DNA from: a virus
Virus record (IMG/VR): IMGVR_UViG_3300009124_000015
Location: 1 to 54,976 of that record
Length of the DNA: 54,976 nt
Strand: one strand, 5' to 3'
Position numbers and translations under genes: made by a program. Below are positions 24,823-33,923 of this stretch, piece by piece. Below the pieces are notes generated by a model. The model made no database searches. It was not told where the DNA came from and was given only the letters and a program-made list of their open reading frames with translations. Every line of letters begins with the position of its first letter. Position 1 is the first letter of the stretch.

Positions 24823-26376
24823 ATGCCCGATCGTTGGCAAACGTACCCCGTAGAGTTTCGGGGCGGTCTCATCTCAAACTTGAGTCCCCTGCAACACGGT
24901 AGCGCCGCTCCCGGTTCGGCTCGTAACCTCATCAACTTCGAGCCGTCTACAGAAGGCGGTTATCGCCGTATCGAGGGCTTTGCAAAGTTCAACTCGAACG
25001 AAGTTACCGGACAAAACAATATCTTAGGGGTCACGTACTTTCGGGATAGAGCGATTACGGCCCGTGATCAAACAGCAGGTGATCCTAAACTCTTTGCCGG
25101 TGCGGCGGGATCGGATGCGTGGGTAGACCTTTCGACATCCCTGACTCTCGGAACCAACACGTCTCGCGTACGTTTTTGCAAATACAACTTCGATGGTAAC
25201 GACAAGCTCTTCATTGTTGACGGTATCGGGTACCCTCTCATCCTTTCTGGGGTTACCGCATCCGATTTGAGCCAGCTTTCTACACCCTCTGACTTACAAG
25301 GGGCTACGCACGTTGTAGAATTTAAGGAGCATATTTTCGCTGCAAACGGTGAAAATCTCATTTTTTCTGCGCCTTTTGAAGATGATGACTTTACAGCAGC
25401 ATCAGGAGGTGGTATAATCAACGTAGGCAGCACTATTACTGACTTGATTGTTTTCCGCGAACAACTCGTAATTTTTTCGGAAGATAGGATTTCGAGAATT
25501 GTCGGTAACAGTATTGCAGACTTTCAGATGCAGCCGATTACGGACAACATCGGATGTGTTGTGTCGGACACGGCTCAAGAGATATCGGGAGACATTATTT
25601 TTCTCGGACCGGATGGGTTGCGTACGGTTGCCGGGACGGAGCGTAACGAAGACTTCAACCTAGCATCGGTCACTAAACCTGTACAGAAAGAGATCGTTGC
25701 TCTCACAACCGGTAACACGTCTTTCTCGTCCCTGACTATCCGAGAAAAGTCACAGTATCGTATCTTTGGGTTCGCATCGACAACGACAGCAGCAGCCTCG
25801 AAGGGGATTATTGGGACTCAACTACAGGGCACACAAGGAGCAGAAATAAACTGGTGTGAGACTACGGGAATAAAAGCTTTCGTTGCGGACTCCACGTACA
25901 CCGGAAAAACGGAAGTCATACTTTTCGGAAACGAAGACGGCTACATCTATCAGATGGAGTCCGGTAATAGCTTCGACGGGTCAGACATCACGGCTAGTTT
26001 CTCGACGCCGTACTTCCCGATTACAGACCCGCGAACACGCAAGACCATCTATCGTGCCACGATCTACACCGATCCACAGGGTACGGTCGATCTCGATTTT
26101 AACGTCAAGTACGATCTCAGTGAGAGTGGCGTTATCGAACCTGAAACAATTAACTTGAGCAACACCTCTAGTTCGGGGGGAATCTTTATCTTCGGTGATC
26201 CGGGGGCAAAGTACGGAACAGCAACCTATAGCGGAGAGTCACTCCAGTCTATTTTTGACACACAAACACAAGGCTCCGGATTTACTGTGTCGCTGCAATT
26301 TGAGTCGAGCGGCACAAGCCCTCCGTTCTCTCTCGATGCCGCAGTGATAGAGTTTGGGCAATACGGAAGAAGGTAA
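24823..26376 (+). CDS. Tail tubular protein B-like (T7 gp12 type nozzle)
   Basis: The 517-aa protein starts with a typical gp12-like opening (FRGGLISNLSPLQHGSAAPGSARNLINFEPSTEGGYRRIEGF). It contains predominantly beta structure with internal DLIVFREQLVIFSEDRI. It would form the nozzle at the end of the short tail. Directly downstream of the gp11-like gene, as in T7-like phages. Confidence 0.78.
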   Translation: MPDRWQTYPVEFRGGLISNLSPLQHGSAAPGSARNLINFEPSTEGGYRRIEGFAKFNSNEVTGQNNILGVTYFRDRAITARDQTAGDPKLFAGAAGSDAWVDLSTSLTLGTNTSRVRFCKYNFDGNDKLFIVDGIGYPLILSGVTASDLSQLSTPSDLQGATHVVEFKEHIFAANGENLIFSAPFEDDDFTAASGGGIINVGSTITDLIVFREQLVIFSEDRISRIVGNSIADFQMQPITDNIGCVVSDTAQEISGDIIFLGPDGLRTVAGTERNEDFNLASVTKPVQKEIVALTTGNTSFSSLTIREKSQYRIFGFASTTTAAASKGIIGTQLQGTQGAEINWCETTGIKAFVADSTYTGKTEVILFGNEDGYIYQMESGNSFDGSDITASFSTPYFPITDPRTRKTIYRATIYTDPQGTVDLDFNVKYDLSESGVIEPETINLSNTSSSGGIFIFGDPGAKYGTATYSGESLQSIFDTQTQGSGFTVSLQFESSGTSPPFSLDAAVIEFGQYGRR

Positions 26377-26382
26377 TTAACG

Positions 26383-28461
26383 ATGGCAGGTTATACCCGT
26401 AACGACACCACCAATCAGATTGCGGACGGCAACGTAATCAACGCTGCGCCTCTCGATGGTGAATTTAACGCTATCGAGGCGGCTTTCAACGTATCGTCCG
26501 GTCACACACACGACGGCTCTACCACCGGAGACGGCGGACCGATTAGCAAACTCGGACCGTCCCAGCAACTAGAGCAAACAACTACAGCCTTGACACCTAG
26601 CGGTGACGATAGCATCGATCTCGGTACGTCGTCCGCTGAGTTCAAGGACTTGTATCTCGACGGTATTGCGTACATCGATCGTCTAAATGTGGCGGCGGCA
26701 GATGGTACGAATGACGGTGTAGGTTCTCACCTGCAGCCCCTCACTGATGCCACGTACGATCTCGGTTCCACCACATATTTGTGGAACAATGCGTACCTTG
26801 CCAACATAAACATTCGTAAAGACGATGCACCTGTCATCACCCTGACCAACACGTCCACCGACATGCTTGCGGCGGATAGCGTTGGTTCTATTGTATTTGA
26901 GACCCTCGACACTCAGCAGTCAGGTGTAGACGTTGCAAAGATCAGTGCTATCGTTGTCGATACGCTCGATGACACGGGTGGAGACGATGTAAAGCTCGTG
27001 TTCCAGACAGGCAACGCAGAAGCCTTAACGACAGCTATGACGTTGCAAGATGACGATGTGTATCTTCCGGACGATCTTCTTCTCCAGAGTGACGCATCCG
27101 CCTTGTACTTCGGTGCAGACAACGATGTAAATCTCACGCACGTTGCCGATACGGGTCTTCTCTTAAATGATGCTATGGAGTTGCAGTTCCGTGACTCTGC
27201 CCTGACTGTCGGATCAACAGCGGACGGTCAACTCGACATCCAAGCTGACACTACCGCAAAGATAACCGCGCCGACAACAGAACTCTCTGAAGACCTGAGC
27301 ATAACGCACGACGGCACGGTAATTGCTCTCGGTGCTGACGGCGATGTAACTCTCACTCACGTGGCTGACACGGCTCTGCGTATCAACGACGCCATCGAAC
27401 TACAGTTCCGCGACTCTGCTCTGTCTATCGGATCATCCACAGACGGACAACTCGACATCGATGCTGACAACGCTATCGAGATGACATCGACAGCCATCAA
27501 AGCTGTAGGACGCCTCGAAAATGCTGACCTCCAGCCCACTCCGGGCACGGGCACGAATGCAGCCGGTACGGACCTCGTAATCGGCGGCGGACAGGGTACG
27601 GGTTCGGGCACGGGCGGTAACATCCTTCTCAAGGTTAGCAAGGCCGGTGTGTCAGGCTCCGGTGCGAACGCCTTTGCAACGGCAGTTACAATCGACGAAG
27701 ACAAACAGGCAACCTTCGCCGGAGACGTGGTTATCAGCGGCGATGTCGCTTCTAACATTCTGCCATCCGCAGATGATACGTACGATTTGGGTGCATCCGG
27801 CTCCGAGTGGAAAGACATCTACATCGATGGCGTTGCGTACGTTGACAGCGTTGCGATGCCGACGACAACTGTCACGGACATTCTCGACGAAGATGACATG
27901 ACCTCTGACAGTGCAACGGCACTTGCAACCCAGCAGTCTATCAAGGCGTACGTCGATACGGAAATAGCCGCGGTAGGAACTACCAACACGTTCGGTGCCA
28001 ACATTATATTTGAAGGCGATACAGCCGACGACTTCGAAACTACCTTTGCCGTAACGGACCCGACAGCAGATAACACGATCACCCTGCCAGACGCAACAGG
28101 CAACGTAATCATCGACAGCAAGGCGCAGGAGTTTACCAAAACACAGAACTTCAATGCCACCACGCTCACTGATGCAGCCACGATTGCGTGGGACACATCT
28201 AGCAATCAGGTGACTAGCGTCGAACTCGGCGGCAATCGTACCTTTGGCGCACCCACCAACCTAGTCGATGGTGGCGTGTACGTTTTGATGGTAAAGCAAG
28301 ACAGCACCGGCTCACGTACGGGTACTTGGAACGCAGTCTTCAAGTGGACAGCCGGTAGCACTCCTACCTTAACAACAGCAGCGAGTGCCAAAGATATCTT
28401 CACATTCCTTTCTGACGGAACGAACCTCTACGAGATTGGTCGTAGCTTGAACGCGAGTTAA
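26383..28461 (+). CDS. Tail fibre protein with repeated intra-fibre modules
   Basis: The 692-aa protein has an N-terminal collar-like motif (TRNDTTNQIADGNVINAAPLDGEFNAIEAAF) with GHTHDG, common in fibres next to gp12-like genes. Two similar internal units (D.DV.LTHVADT.L..NDA.ELQFRDSAL..GS..DGQLDI) lie at about 245-290 and 320-365. Its C-terminal 112 residues match the 164-aa fibre at 18000, and it carries one FEGDTADDFETT...TITLPDATG module shared with the fibre at 15721. Confidence 0.75.
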   Translation: MAGYTRNDTTNQIADGNVINAAPLDGEFNAIEAAFNVSSGHTHDGSTTGDGGPISKLGPSQQLEQTTTALTPSGDDSIDLGTSSAEFKDLYLDGIAYIDRLNVAAADGTNDGVGSHLQPLTDATYDLGSTTYLWNNAYLANINIRKDDAPVITLTNTSTDMLAADSVGSIVFETLDTQQSGVDVAKISAIVVDTLDDTGGDDVKLVFQTGNAEALTTAMTLQDDDVYLPDDLLLQSDASALYFGADNDVNLTHVADTGLLLNDAMELQFRDSALTVGSTADGQLDIQADTTAKITAPTTELSEDLSITHDGTVIALGADGDVTLTHVADTALRINDAIELQFRDSALSIGSSTDGQLDIDADNAIEMTSTAIKAVGRLENADLQPTPGTGTNAAGTDLVIGGGQGTGSGTGGNILLKVSKAGVSGSGANAFATAVTIDEDKQATFAGDVVISGDVASNILPSADDTYDLGASGSEWKDIYIDGVAYVDSVAMPTTTVTDILDEDDMTSDSATALATQQSIKAYVDTEIAAVGTTNTFGANIIFEGDTADDFETTFAVTDPTADNTITLPDATGNVIIDSKAQEFTKTQNFNATTLTDAATIAWDTSSNQVTSVELGGNRTFGAPTNLVDGGVYVLMVKQDSTGSRTGTWNAVFKWTAGSTPTLTTAASAKDIFTFLSDGTNLYEIGRSLNAS

Positions 28462-28464
28462 ATC

Positions 28465-28692
28465 ATGGAAATGTCTGGCCTCATCGACGTACTCATCGGA
28501 GTGTTACTTGCTGGCAGCGGATGGTGGATTAACCGCATGGCAATGGAGCAAAAACGATTGGAAATTCTTCTCAATCGTACACGAGAGGATTACGCCACGA
28601 AGTACGAATTACGTGACGACATGAACCGTGTCATGGAGGCACTCCACCGTGTCGAAGATAAGCTAGACAAAGTATTGCAAGGAAGTAAGTAA
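28465..28692 (+). CDS. Small membrane protein with coiled-coil tail
   Basis: A 75-aa protein: one N-terminal hydrophobic segment (LIDVLIGVLLAGSGWWINRM) and a charged helical tail (RDDMNRVMEALHRVEDKLDKVL). A second ATG two codons later is possible. Holin-like size and topology, but its place among tail/internal proteins leaves function open. Confidence 0.6.
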   Translation: MEMSGLIDVLIGVLLAGSGWWINRMAMEQKRLEILLNRTREDYATKYELRDDMNRVMEALHRVEDKLDKVLQGSK

Positions 28693-28694
28693 CT

Positions 28695-30026
28695 ATGGCG
28701 CAGATAGCACAGACAAAATCTGAAGAGCTAGCCCAACAGGCGGGTACGCAAGAAACGGAAGTTACGCCCATACTTCAAACTGTAGACGAAGCTACAGAAA
28801 TGATGGGACAAGCCCCCGTTCTCGGTGCGGCTCCTCAAGTTACGCCTTCGACTATAGACCTAGCGGCTATTCCAAAAGTAGAAGCACCGACGGCATCACC
28901 CGGACTCGGCGTAGTTGAAAGCACGGCTCTTGCTAGCCCCGCCATTCAAAGCACTGTGTACGAGGGTGCGAAGTCTACTCTTTCGCCAAACGAATTGATT
29001 GATCTCGATCAGGTATCGTCGGGCGCTCTCTCCGCAGAAGCATTTGCTAAGGCGCAAACGGACGAACTCGATGAACGTGCAACCGTACAATACCAGCTAT
29101 CCGAACTCTTAGGCGGTATCGAAGACGGTAAGCCTCTTCCGGCGTGGGCATCCCCTGCCGTACGAAAAGCGACTGCAATTATGCAGCAGCGCGGTCTCGG
29201 CTCTTCGTCGATGGCTGCAGCCGCAATCACACAATCCGTTATGGAGTCCGGAATCTCTATCGCGGCTCAAGACGCAAAGATGTACGCTGCTGTCCAGCTA
29301 AAAAACTTGGACAACAGACAGCAAGCGGCCTTGCAAAATGCCTTGCAAGTTGCTACAATGGATAGACAGAATGCTGATGCGCGTACGAAAGCGGCGATCT
29401 CAAACGCACAAGCTCTCCTGTCTATCGACCTAAAAGAACTTGATGCACAGCAGCAGAGCAACGCCCTAAAATACAATGCAATTATGCAAACGGCCTTGAG
29501 CGATGCCGCTGCTGAAAATGCTCGACGGCAGTTAAACGCAAAGAACGAGACGCAAATTGAGGAATTCTTTGCAGAACTCGGAACGCAAATCGACGCAGCA
29601 AACATCAATCGGGATGTTGCCCTTCGTCAGTTCAACGTAAACCAAGAGAATGCGTACGCCGAATTCAATGCGAACTTACAAGATCAACGCCAAAAGTTCG
29701 ATGCAAATATGGGATTTGCTATCGACCAGTCGAACGTACAGTGGCGTCGTCAGATCAATACGGCCAACACTGCCGTACAAAACGAAACAAACCGCATAAA
29801 TGTACAGAATGCGTTTAACGCTACCCAAACTGCCTTAAATCAGTTGTGGCAGCAGTACCGCGACAACGCCACATTCAACTTCACAGCAGCCGAAAGTAAA
29901 CTCCAAAGAGATCACGATATGGCTGTCAAAGCTCTCGAAGTTGCGGCGAACGAAAAGGCGTACACATCGGCTCAAAAATCCGACCTCGCCAAGAACGTCA
30001 TTCGTGTTATCGGCGGATGGCAATAG
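28695..30026 (+). CDS. Alpha-helical internal virion protein (putative)
   Basis: A 443-aa protein with a Pro/Thr-rich N-terminal 90 residues and then almost continuous Ala/Gln/Asn-rich helix (about 150-440, coiled-coil-like). This composition and the position between the nozzle/fibre genes and two very large virion genes match internal core or ejection proteins of podoviruses. No enzymatic motif is visible. Confidence 0.6.
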   Translation: MAQIAQTKSEELAQQAGTQETEVTPILQTVDEATEMMGQAPVLGAAPQVTPSTIDLAAIPKVEAPTASPGLGVVESTALASPAIQSTVYEGAKSTLSPNELIDLDQVSSGALSAEAFAKAQTDELDERATVQYQLSELLGGIEDGKPLPAWASPAVRKATAIMQQRGLGSSSMAAAAITQSVMESGISIAAQDAKMYAAVQLKNLDNRQQAALQNALQVATMDRQNADARTKAAISNAQALLSIDLKELDAQQQSNALKYNAIMQTALSDAAAENARRQLNAKNETQIEEFFAELGTQIDAANINRDVALRQFNVNQENAYAEFNANLQDQRQKFDANMGFAIDQSNVQWRRQINTANTAVQNETNRINVQNAFNATQTALNQLWQQYRDNATFNFTAAESKLQRDHDMAVKALEVAANEKAYTSAQKSDLAKNVIRVIGGWQ

Positions 30027-30044
30027 TAATAGATGGAGTGAACA

Positions 30045-30470
30045 GTGGGCTTATTTGGTGGAGACTTTTCTTTTGCAGATAGCGTAGCAGATACGTTTTC
30101 GAACGCGTTTACCTTGTTTCAAATCGGGGCACAGGTACTCGGCGAATCTGAAAAAGAAACGGACTATTCGAGCTTTGTTAAAAAGCACAGATTTACTCCG
30201 GCACAGACCGTCGGCAGACCTATGTACCCGCAACAGATGGAAGCTCCGGTGGGCTTGAGGGGACCGAGTTTGCAAACGGCGATGAAGTATTTTGCAGACA
30301 ATCCTCCGAGCGACGTAAACTTCCAGTCTATTCGTACTCAAAGTTACGTAGCAAAGGCCCCACGATACACTTCGACCAAACCGACAATGACCATTTCAGA
30401 TGCCAACACCATCACCGGACGTAAGCAGAGCGTCAATGTTTCTGGCGTCATGTCCCTTTCATCTTCCTAA
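30045..30470 (+). CDS. Small virion-associated protein (putative)
   Basis: The 141-aa frame starts with GTG 30045, preceded by GGAG at proper distance. The N terminus (GLFGGDFSFADSVADTFSNAFTLFQIGAQVLG) is a hydrophobic, glycine-rich stretch seen at the beginning of some internal virion proteins; the rest is Ser/Thr/Pro-rich. It lies 18 bases after the previous gene. Function unknown. Confidence 0.55.
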   Translation: MGLFGGDFSFADSVADTFSNAFTLFQIGAQVLGESEKETDYSSFVKKHRFTPAQTVGRPMYPQQMEAPVGLRGPSLQTAMKYFADNPPSDVNFQSIRTQSYVAKAPRYTSTKPTMTISDANTITGRKQSVNVSGVMSLSSS

Positions 30471-30479
30471 GAGGTACGT

Positions 30480-31094
30480 ATGTTTCAAGGCTCAAACAAA
30501 AAGGAAGTACGTCGTGGTTCGACAGAAGCCATCGATCAGTTTTCTGCGGCACCTCCGGGAATCTCCCTGACAAGCGACAATTCAAAGTGGCCGTGGGGAA
30601 ATCCCCCTCAAGAGGTAGACGTAGATGTTATCGTGGAGAACGCCGCCCGTAAACTCCAAAATGATGACGTGTTCCGTGACGAGATGTTCAAGCTTCTTTT
30701 GGCAGGTGTATCGATCGAACACATCGTAGAGACGTGGGTTATCGACGGATTTCAAAACGGACGCTTTAGTCTCGACACCGGACTCCTTGCAAAGGGTCCG
30801 CTCGGCGTGTTTGTTGCCTATATGGCCGACTCGAACGGCGTACCTTACCGTATGTTCGAAAAGGATAACCCACAAGACGAGCGGCGCATGGATGATGCGA
30901 CGTACTTCCGCCTCATGAAAACGAACAATCCGGCTATGTTCTCAACTATCCGCGAGGGCTTGAACAGGGCTATTCGCAACGGAGAAAAGGCTTTCAACGA
31001 AGAGTTCGAAAGAATGGAAACCGAAGTTGAAGATCGAGATCGCAACGATAATAATAATGACGACGACGAGACCAGAGAAGGATTTATGGACTGA
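30480..31094 (+). CDS. Hypothetical internal or tail protein
   Basis: A 204-aa protein with a central helical region (VDVIVENAARKLQNDDVFRDEMFKLLLAGVSIEHIVE) and a very acidic, Asn/Asp-rich tail (RDRNDNNNDDDETREG). AAGAGGT precedes ATG and its stop overlaps the next start (TGATG). The IVETWV...GF..G.F..D..LLA.GPL context resembles proteins seen beside internal virion genes in marine phages. Function not known. Confidence 0.55.
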   Translation: MFQGSNKKEVRRGSTEAIDQFSAAPPGISLTSDNSKWPWGNPPQEVDVDVIVENAARKLQNDDVFRDEMFKLLLAGVSIEHIVETWVIDGFQNGRFSLDTGLLAKGPLGVFVAYMADSNGVPYRMFEKDNPQDERRMDDATYFRLMKTNNPAMFSTIREGLNRAIRNGEKAFNEEFERMETEVEDRDRNDNNNDDDETREGFMD

Positions 31095-33922
31095 TGGATA
31101 ACATGACTTCATATAGCGTTCTCAGCGGTATCTTCGGTACGATTGCTGCCGGACAAGACGTACAGAGAAAAGCCCGCGCAGATGCGACAAAACGGGCGCA
31201 AGAGTTGTCGGATCAACAGCAGATAAAAGCGTACGAGTCCGGCCTTCGTATGAACGAAAGTCAAGTGACGACGCTAGGAAACGCACTCACAAAAGACGCA
31301 CGTACGGCATTTTCATTTTTAACTTCTGGGGAGTTCGCCACCCAAAGAAGCGATCTTATGAGAACCCATCCCACAATTTACGCTGCCGTAGAGGCAACGG
31401 CTCTCGGTGATATCGGTTTTAGTAAGGCAGAACAGGCTATGATCGATTCTGCCAAGCAGGGAACGCAAAATGCGTTTTCTATCTTGGAAAGTGATCCTGT
31501 AAAATCTCTTCCCGATACCGACCCGTTCAAGATGGTAGTTCAGTCGTACGCGTACACTCCGGGACTCAGCGAAAAAGAGCTAGACCTTCTAAACGGCGTG
31601 ACGTACGAAAACGCGCAAACTATGCTGAAGGGAATGACCGGAATCAATCAAACATTTGATGTCCTCGAAAATCCGATGCACCCGCAATACGCCTTTTTTA
31701 AGGCCCTATCTTCGATAAAAAAACCCGCTCCGGAGTACGTTTCACCTCTCAATTCCGACACCACCAAGCTCATCGACAAGGCACTCGCAGGTGGAAATGT
31801 CGAGGATGCTCTGTCGAATATTGACAGTATTACAGGGTCTATCAATAACAAGTTCACTACGGTGGGTGATCCTAGCTATAGTGCCCAAGCCGTTGCGGAT
31901 GTTGCGACTTTGAATTTTTTGAAAGCCTCCATCGGCACGAAAGACCCGAGTAACGTAGAGACAGCCCGAGATGTGATCAACAGGGCACGAACAGCAGCTA
32001 CGAGTGCTACGACACAACCGGCCCAAGCACAAGCCGCAACACTAGCCGTACAGGCTATCGAAGACTCTTTTGATGATAATGTTTTGAAAGACCCCTCTGT
32101 TGCGGGTGAATTCGCTGCTCTTCGCGGCATCGCAGAAACTGCGGAGGCAGTGGCTAACGGCACTCAAATATTTATGGGTAACGATCAGAAACCCGTAATT
32201 CAAGTCGCAGATTTTGAAGACCTGTTTAGTGGTGACATCAAAAAGGTGGAGGGCGCACTAAACAAAATAAACGGCAATCCGAACATCTCTGCGGCGTACG
32301 ATAAAATGAACGCCACCTCTAAGGAACACTTCGAAAACGGGATTAAAACCGCTATTCGTATGGTGTACGATGACGATGGAAAACAACGTACGAGCGTAGG
32401 ACAAGAGGGAAAACTTCAAAAGTTCACCCGTCCGCCCCGCGATTTTAGCGTGTTCTCTAACAACCTGTACGAATTCCAGTTCGTAAAAGACTACCTGCAC
32501 GGAGGTCCGGACGCAGGCGGCCTCAACATTCCCGAGTACGGTACGACACGTACCAACGCTGCTCTCCTTCCGGATCAGGGAACCTTGCCGCCAAACATAC
32601 TCCGCGACGAAGCGGGCGAACACAACCTCTCTGAAGATGTCGTCGCCTTCGCATCTAAGAAGGGTTTCGATCGTCCGTCGGATATGATTCGCGGTAATCA
32701 CGTTTACAAAAATGCGTGGGCAAAACGTAAAAACGAACTCTTCACCGGAATGAACCTCGTACACGATTCGGGGGCGTTCTCCGGCGGTCCGTCACGTGCC
32801 GTTGACGCCCGCGTATACGATGATCTTTCGTTTGGTATGGCCCGTCTCGGCGTACGCGGAGGAAGCGAATTGATGTCCGTGATCGCCGGTAATATGCCCG
32901 CAGACATACCTCCCGCCTTGCAACCTCGCGGTGGACGCGGTGTGAACGCGGCTCAAGTTCGTAGTGTGCTTTCTAGCGAAACGGGCATGAATATCGATCT
33001 CGGTGACATCGGTACGAATATAACGAACAATACAAATTTTTCTCGCAACCTCCGTGAAGCACTCTCTCGTGCCCGGAGTATGGGGCAGGGAAGTCGCTTT
33101 GAAGACGGGTTTCGATCCGCGTATTTCAATATCGTCGGATCGGAAAACTCGTTTATCAATCGAGCAACGGGCGCTATCGAAAATGCGGCTCTCGGAGACT
33201 TCGTCCGTCTCGAAGATATGCAAACCGAAGACGACTACGGCGTATCGAACGAATCTAACCGTCGGGGAGTATCCAAGAAAGCCGAATCATTCTTGGAAAC
33301 CGAGTGGGCAAAAAGCAACGCACAACTCGCCTCCCTTTACGTCACCCTTGCATACGATTTTGCAAAGACGATGGACCCGTCCGGGCGTATTTCAGAGCGC
33401 GACTTTGCTGCCGCTCTCGAATCTATTTCCGGAAGTATATTTGCCCCACGCGCAATTAGCATAGGTCTCATGGAAAGCTTCTTGGATCGTGCAGAACAAA
33501 ACGTATTCTTTCAACAGGAAGTGTTCGGAATCACCTCGAAATTTATGGGGGACGACGTATACTACAAGCCTACCCCGTCGGATATGCAACTTCTTCGCGG
33601 GCTGCGCCACTACCGGGAAGTCAACGATCGGATGCAAGATCAGATGAACATCGATCTCTTCAAGCGTCGTCTCTCTCGGGCTACGTCGTACAACTCGCAA
33701 GATATGAACGACTACTACGTGTACGTCGTTCCTACCAATCTTCCGGATGAACTTCTCGATAATCCGAACCTCGATATTCGTGAAGTTAGGAAACGGGTAT
33801 CTGGCATGGAAAGTGCGTCCCTATACATGGGTAAGCCTGTTTACGTCAACGTAGCAAACGATAATCCACGAATTCTGTCTATCAAAGAAGTCCAACAGTT
33901 CGGACTAGGAGAGAGTCTCTAA
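31094..33922 (+). CDS. Large internal virion protein
   Basis: The 942-aa, largely helical protein starts with a glycine/hydrophobic segment (YSVLSGIFGTIAAGQD) followed by a charged helix, the layout of podovirus internal core proteins. It is positioned immediately before the 1743-aa protein, as T7 gp15 precedes gp16. It probably forms part of the core and is ejected to build a channel across the envelope. No catalytic domain is recognised. Confidence 0.65.
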   Translation: MDNMTSYSVLSGIFGTIAAGQDVQRKARADATKRAQELSDQQQIKAYESGLRMNESQVTTLGNALTKDARTAFSFLTSGEFATQRSDLMRTHPTIYAAVEATALGDIGFSKAEQAMIDSAKQGTQNAFSILESDPVKSLPDTDPFKMVVQSYAYTPGLSEKELDLLNGVTYENAQTMLKGMTGINQTFDVLENPMHPQYAFFKALSSIKKPAPEYVSPLNSDTTKLIDKALAGGNVEDALSNIDSITGSINNKFTTVGDPSYSAQAVADVATLNFLKASIGTKDPSNVETARDVINRARTAATSATTQPAQAQAATLAVQAIEDSFDDNVLKDPSVAGEFAALRGIAETAEAVANGTQIFMGNDQKPVIQVADFEDLFSGDIKKVEGALNKINGNPNISAAYDKMNATSKEHFENGIKTAIRMVYDDDGKQRTSVGQEGKLQKFTRPPRDFSVFSNNLYEFQFVKDYLHGGPDAGGLNIPEYGTTRTNAALLPDQGTLPPNILRDEAGEHNLSEDVVAFASKKGFDRPSDMIRGNHVYKNAWAKRKNELFTGMNLVHDSGAFSGGPSRAVDARVYDDLSFGMARLGVRGGSELMSVIAGNMPADIPPALQPRGGRGVNAAQVRSVLSSETGMNIDLGDIGTNITNNTNFSRNLREALSRARSMGQGSRFEDGFRSAYFNIVGSENSFINRATGAIENAALGDFVRLEDMQTEDDYGVSNESNRRGVSKKAESFLETEWAKSNAQLASLYVTLAYDFAKTMDPSGRISERDFAAALESISGSIFAPRAISIGLMESFLDRAEQNVFFQQEVFGITSKFMGDDVYYKPTPSDMQLLRGLRHYREVNDRMQDQMNIDLFKRRLSRATSYNSQDMNDYYVYVVPTNLPDELLDNPNLDIREVRKRVSGMESASLYMGKPVYVNVANDNPRILSIKEVQQFGLGESL

Positions 33923-33923
33923 A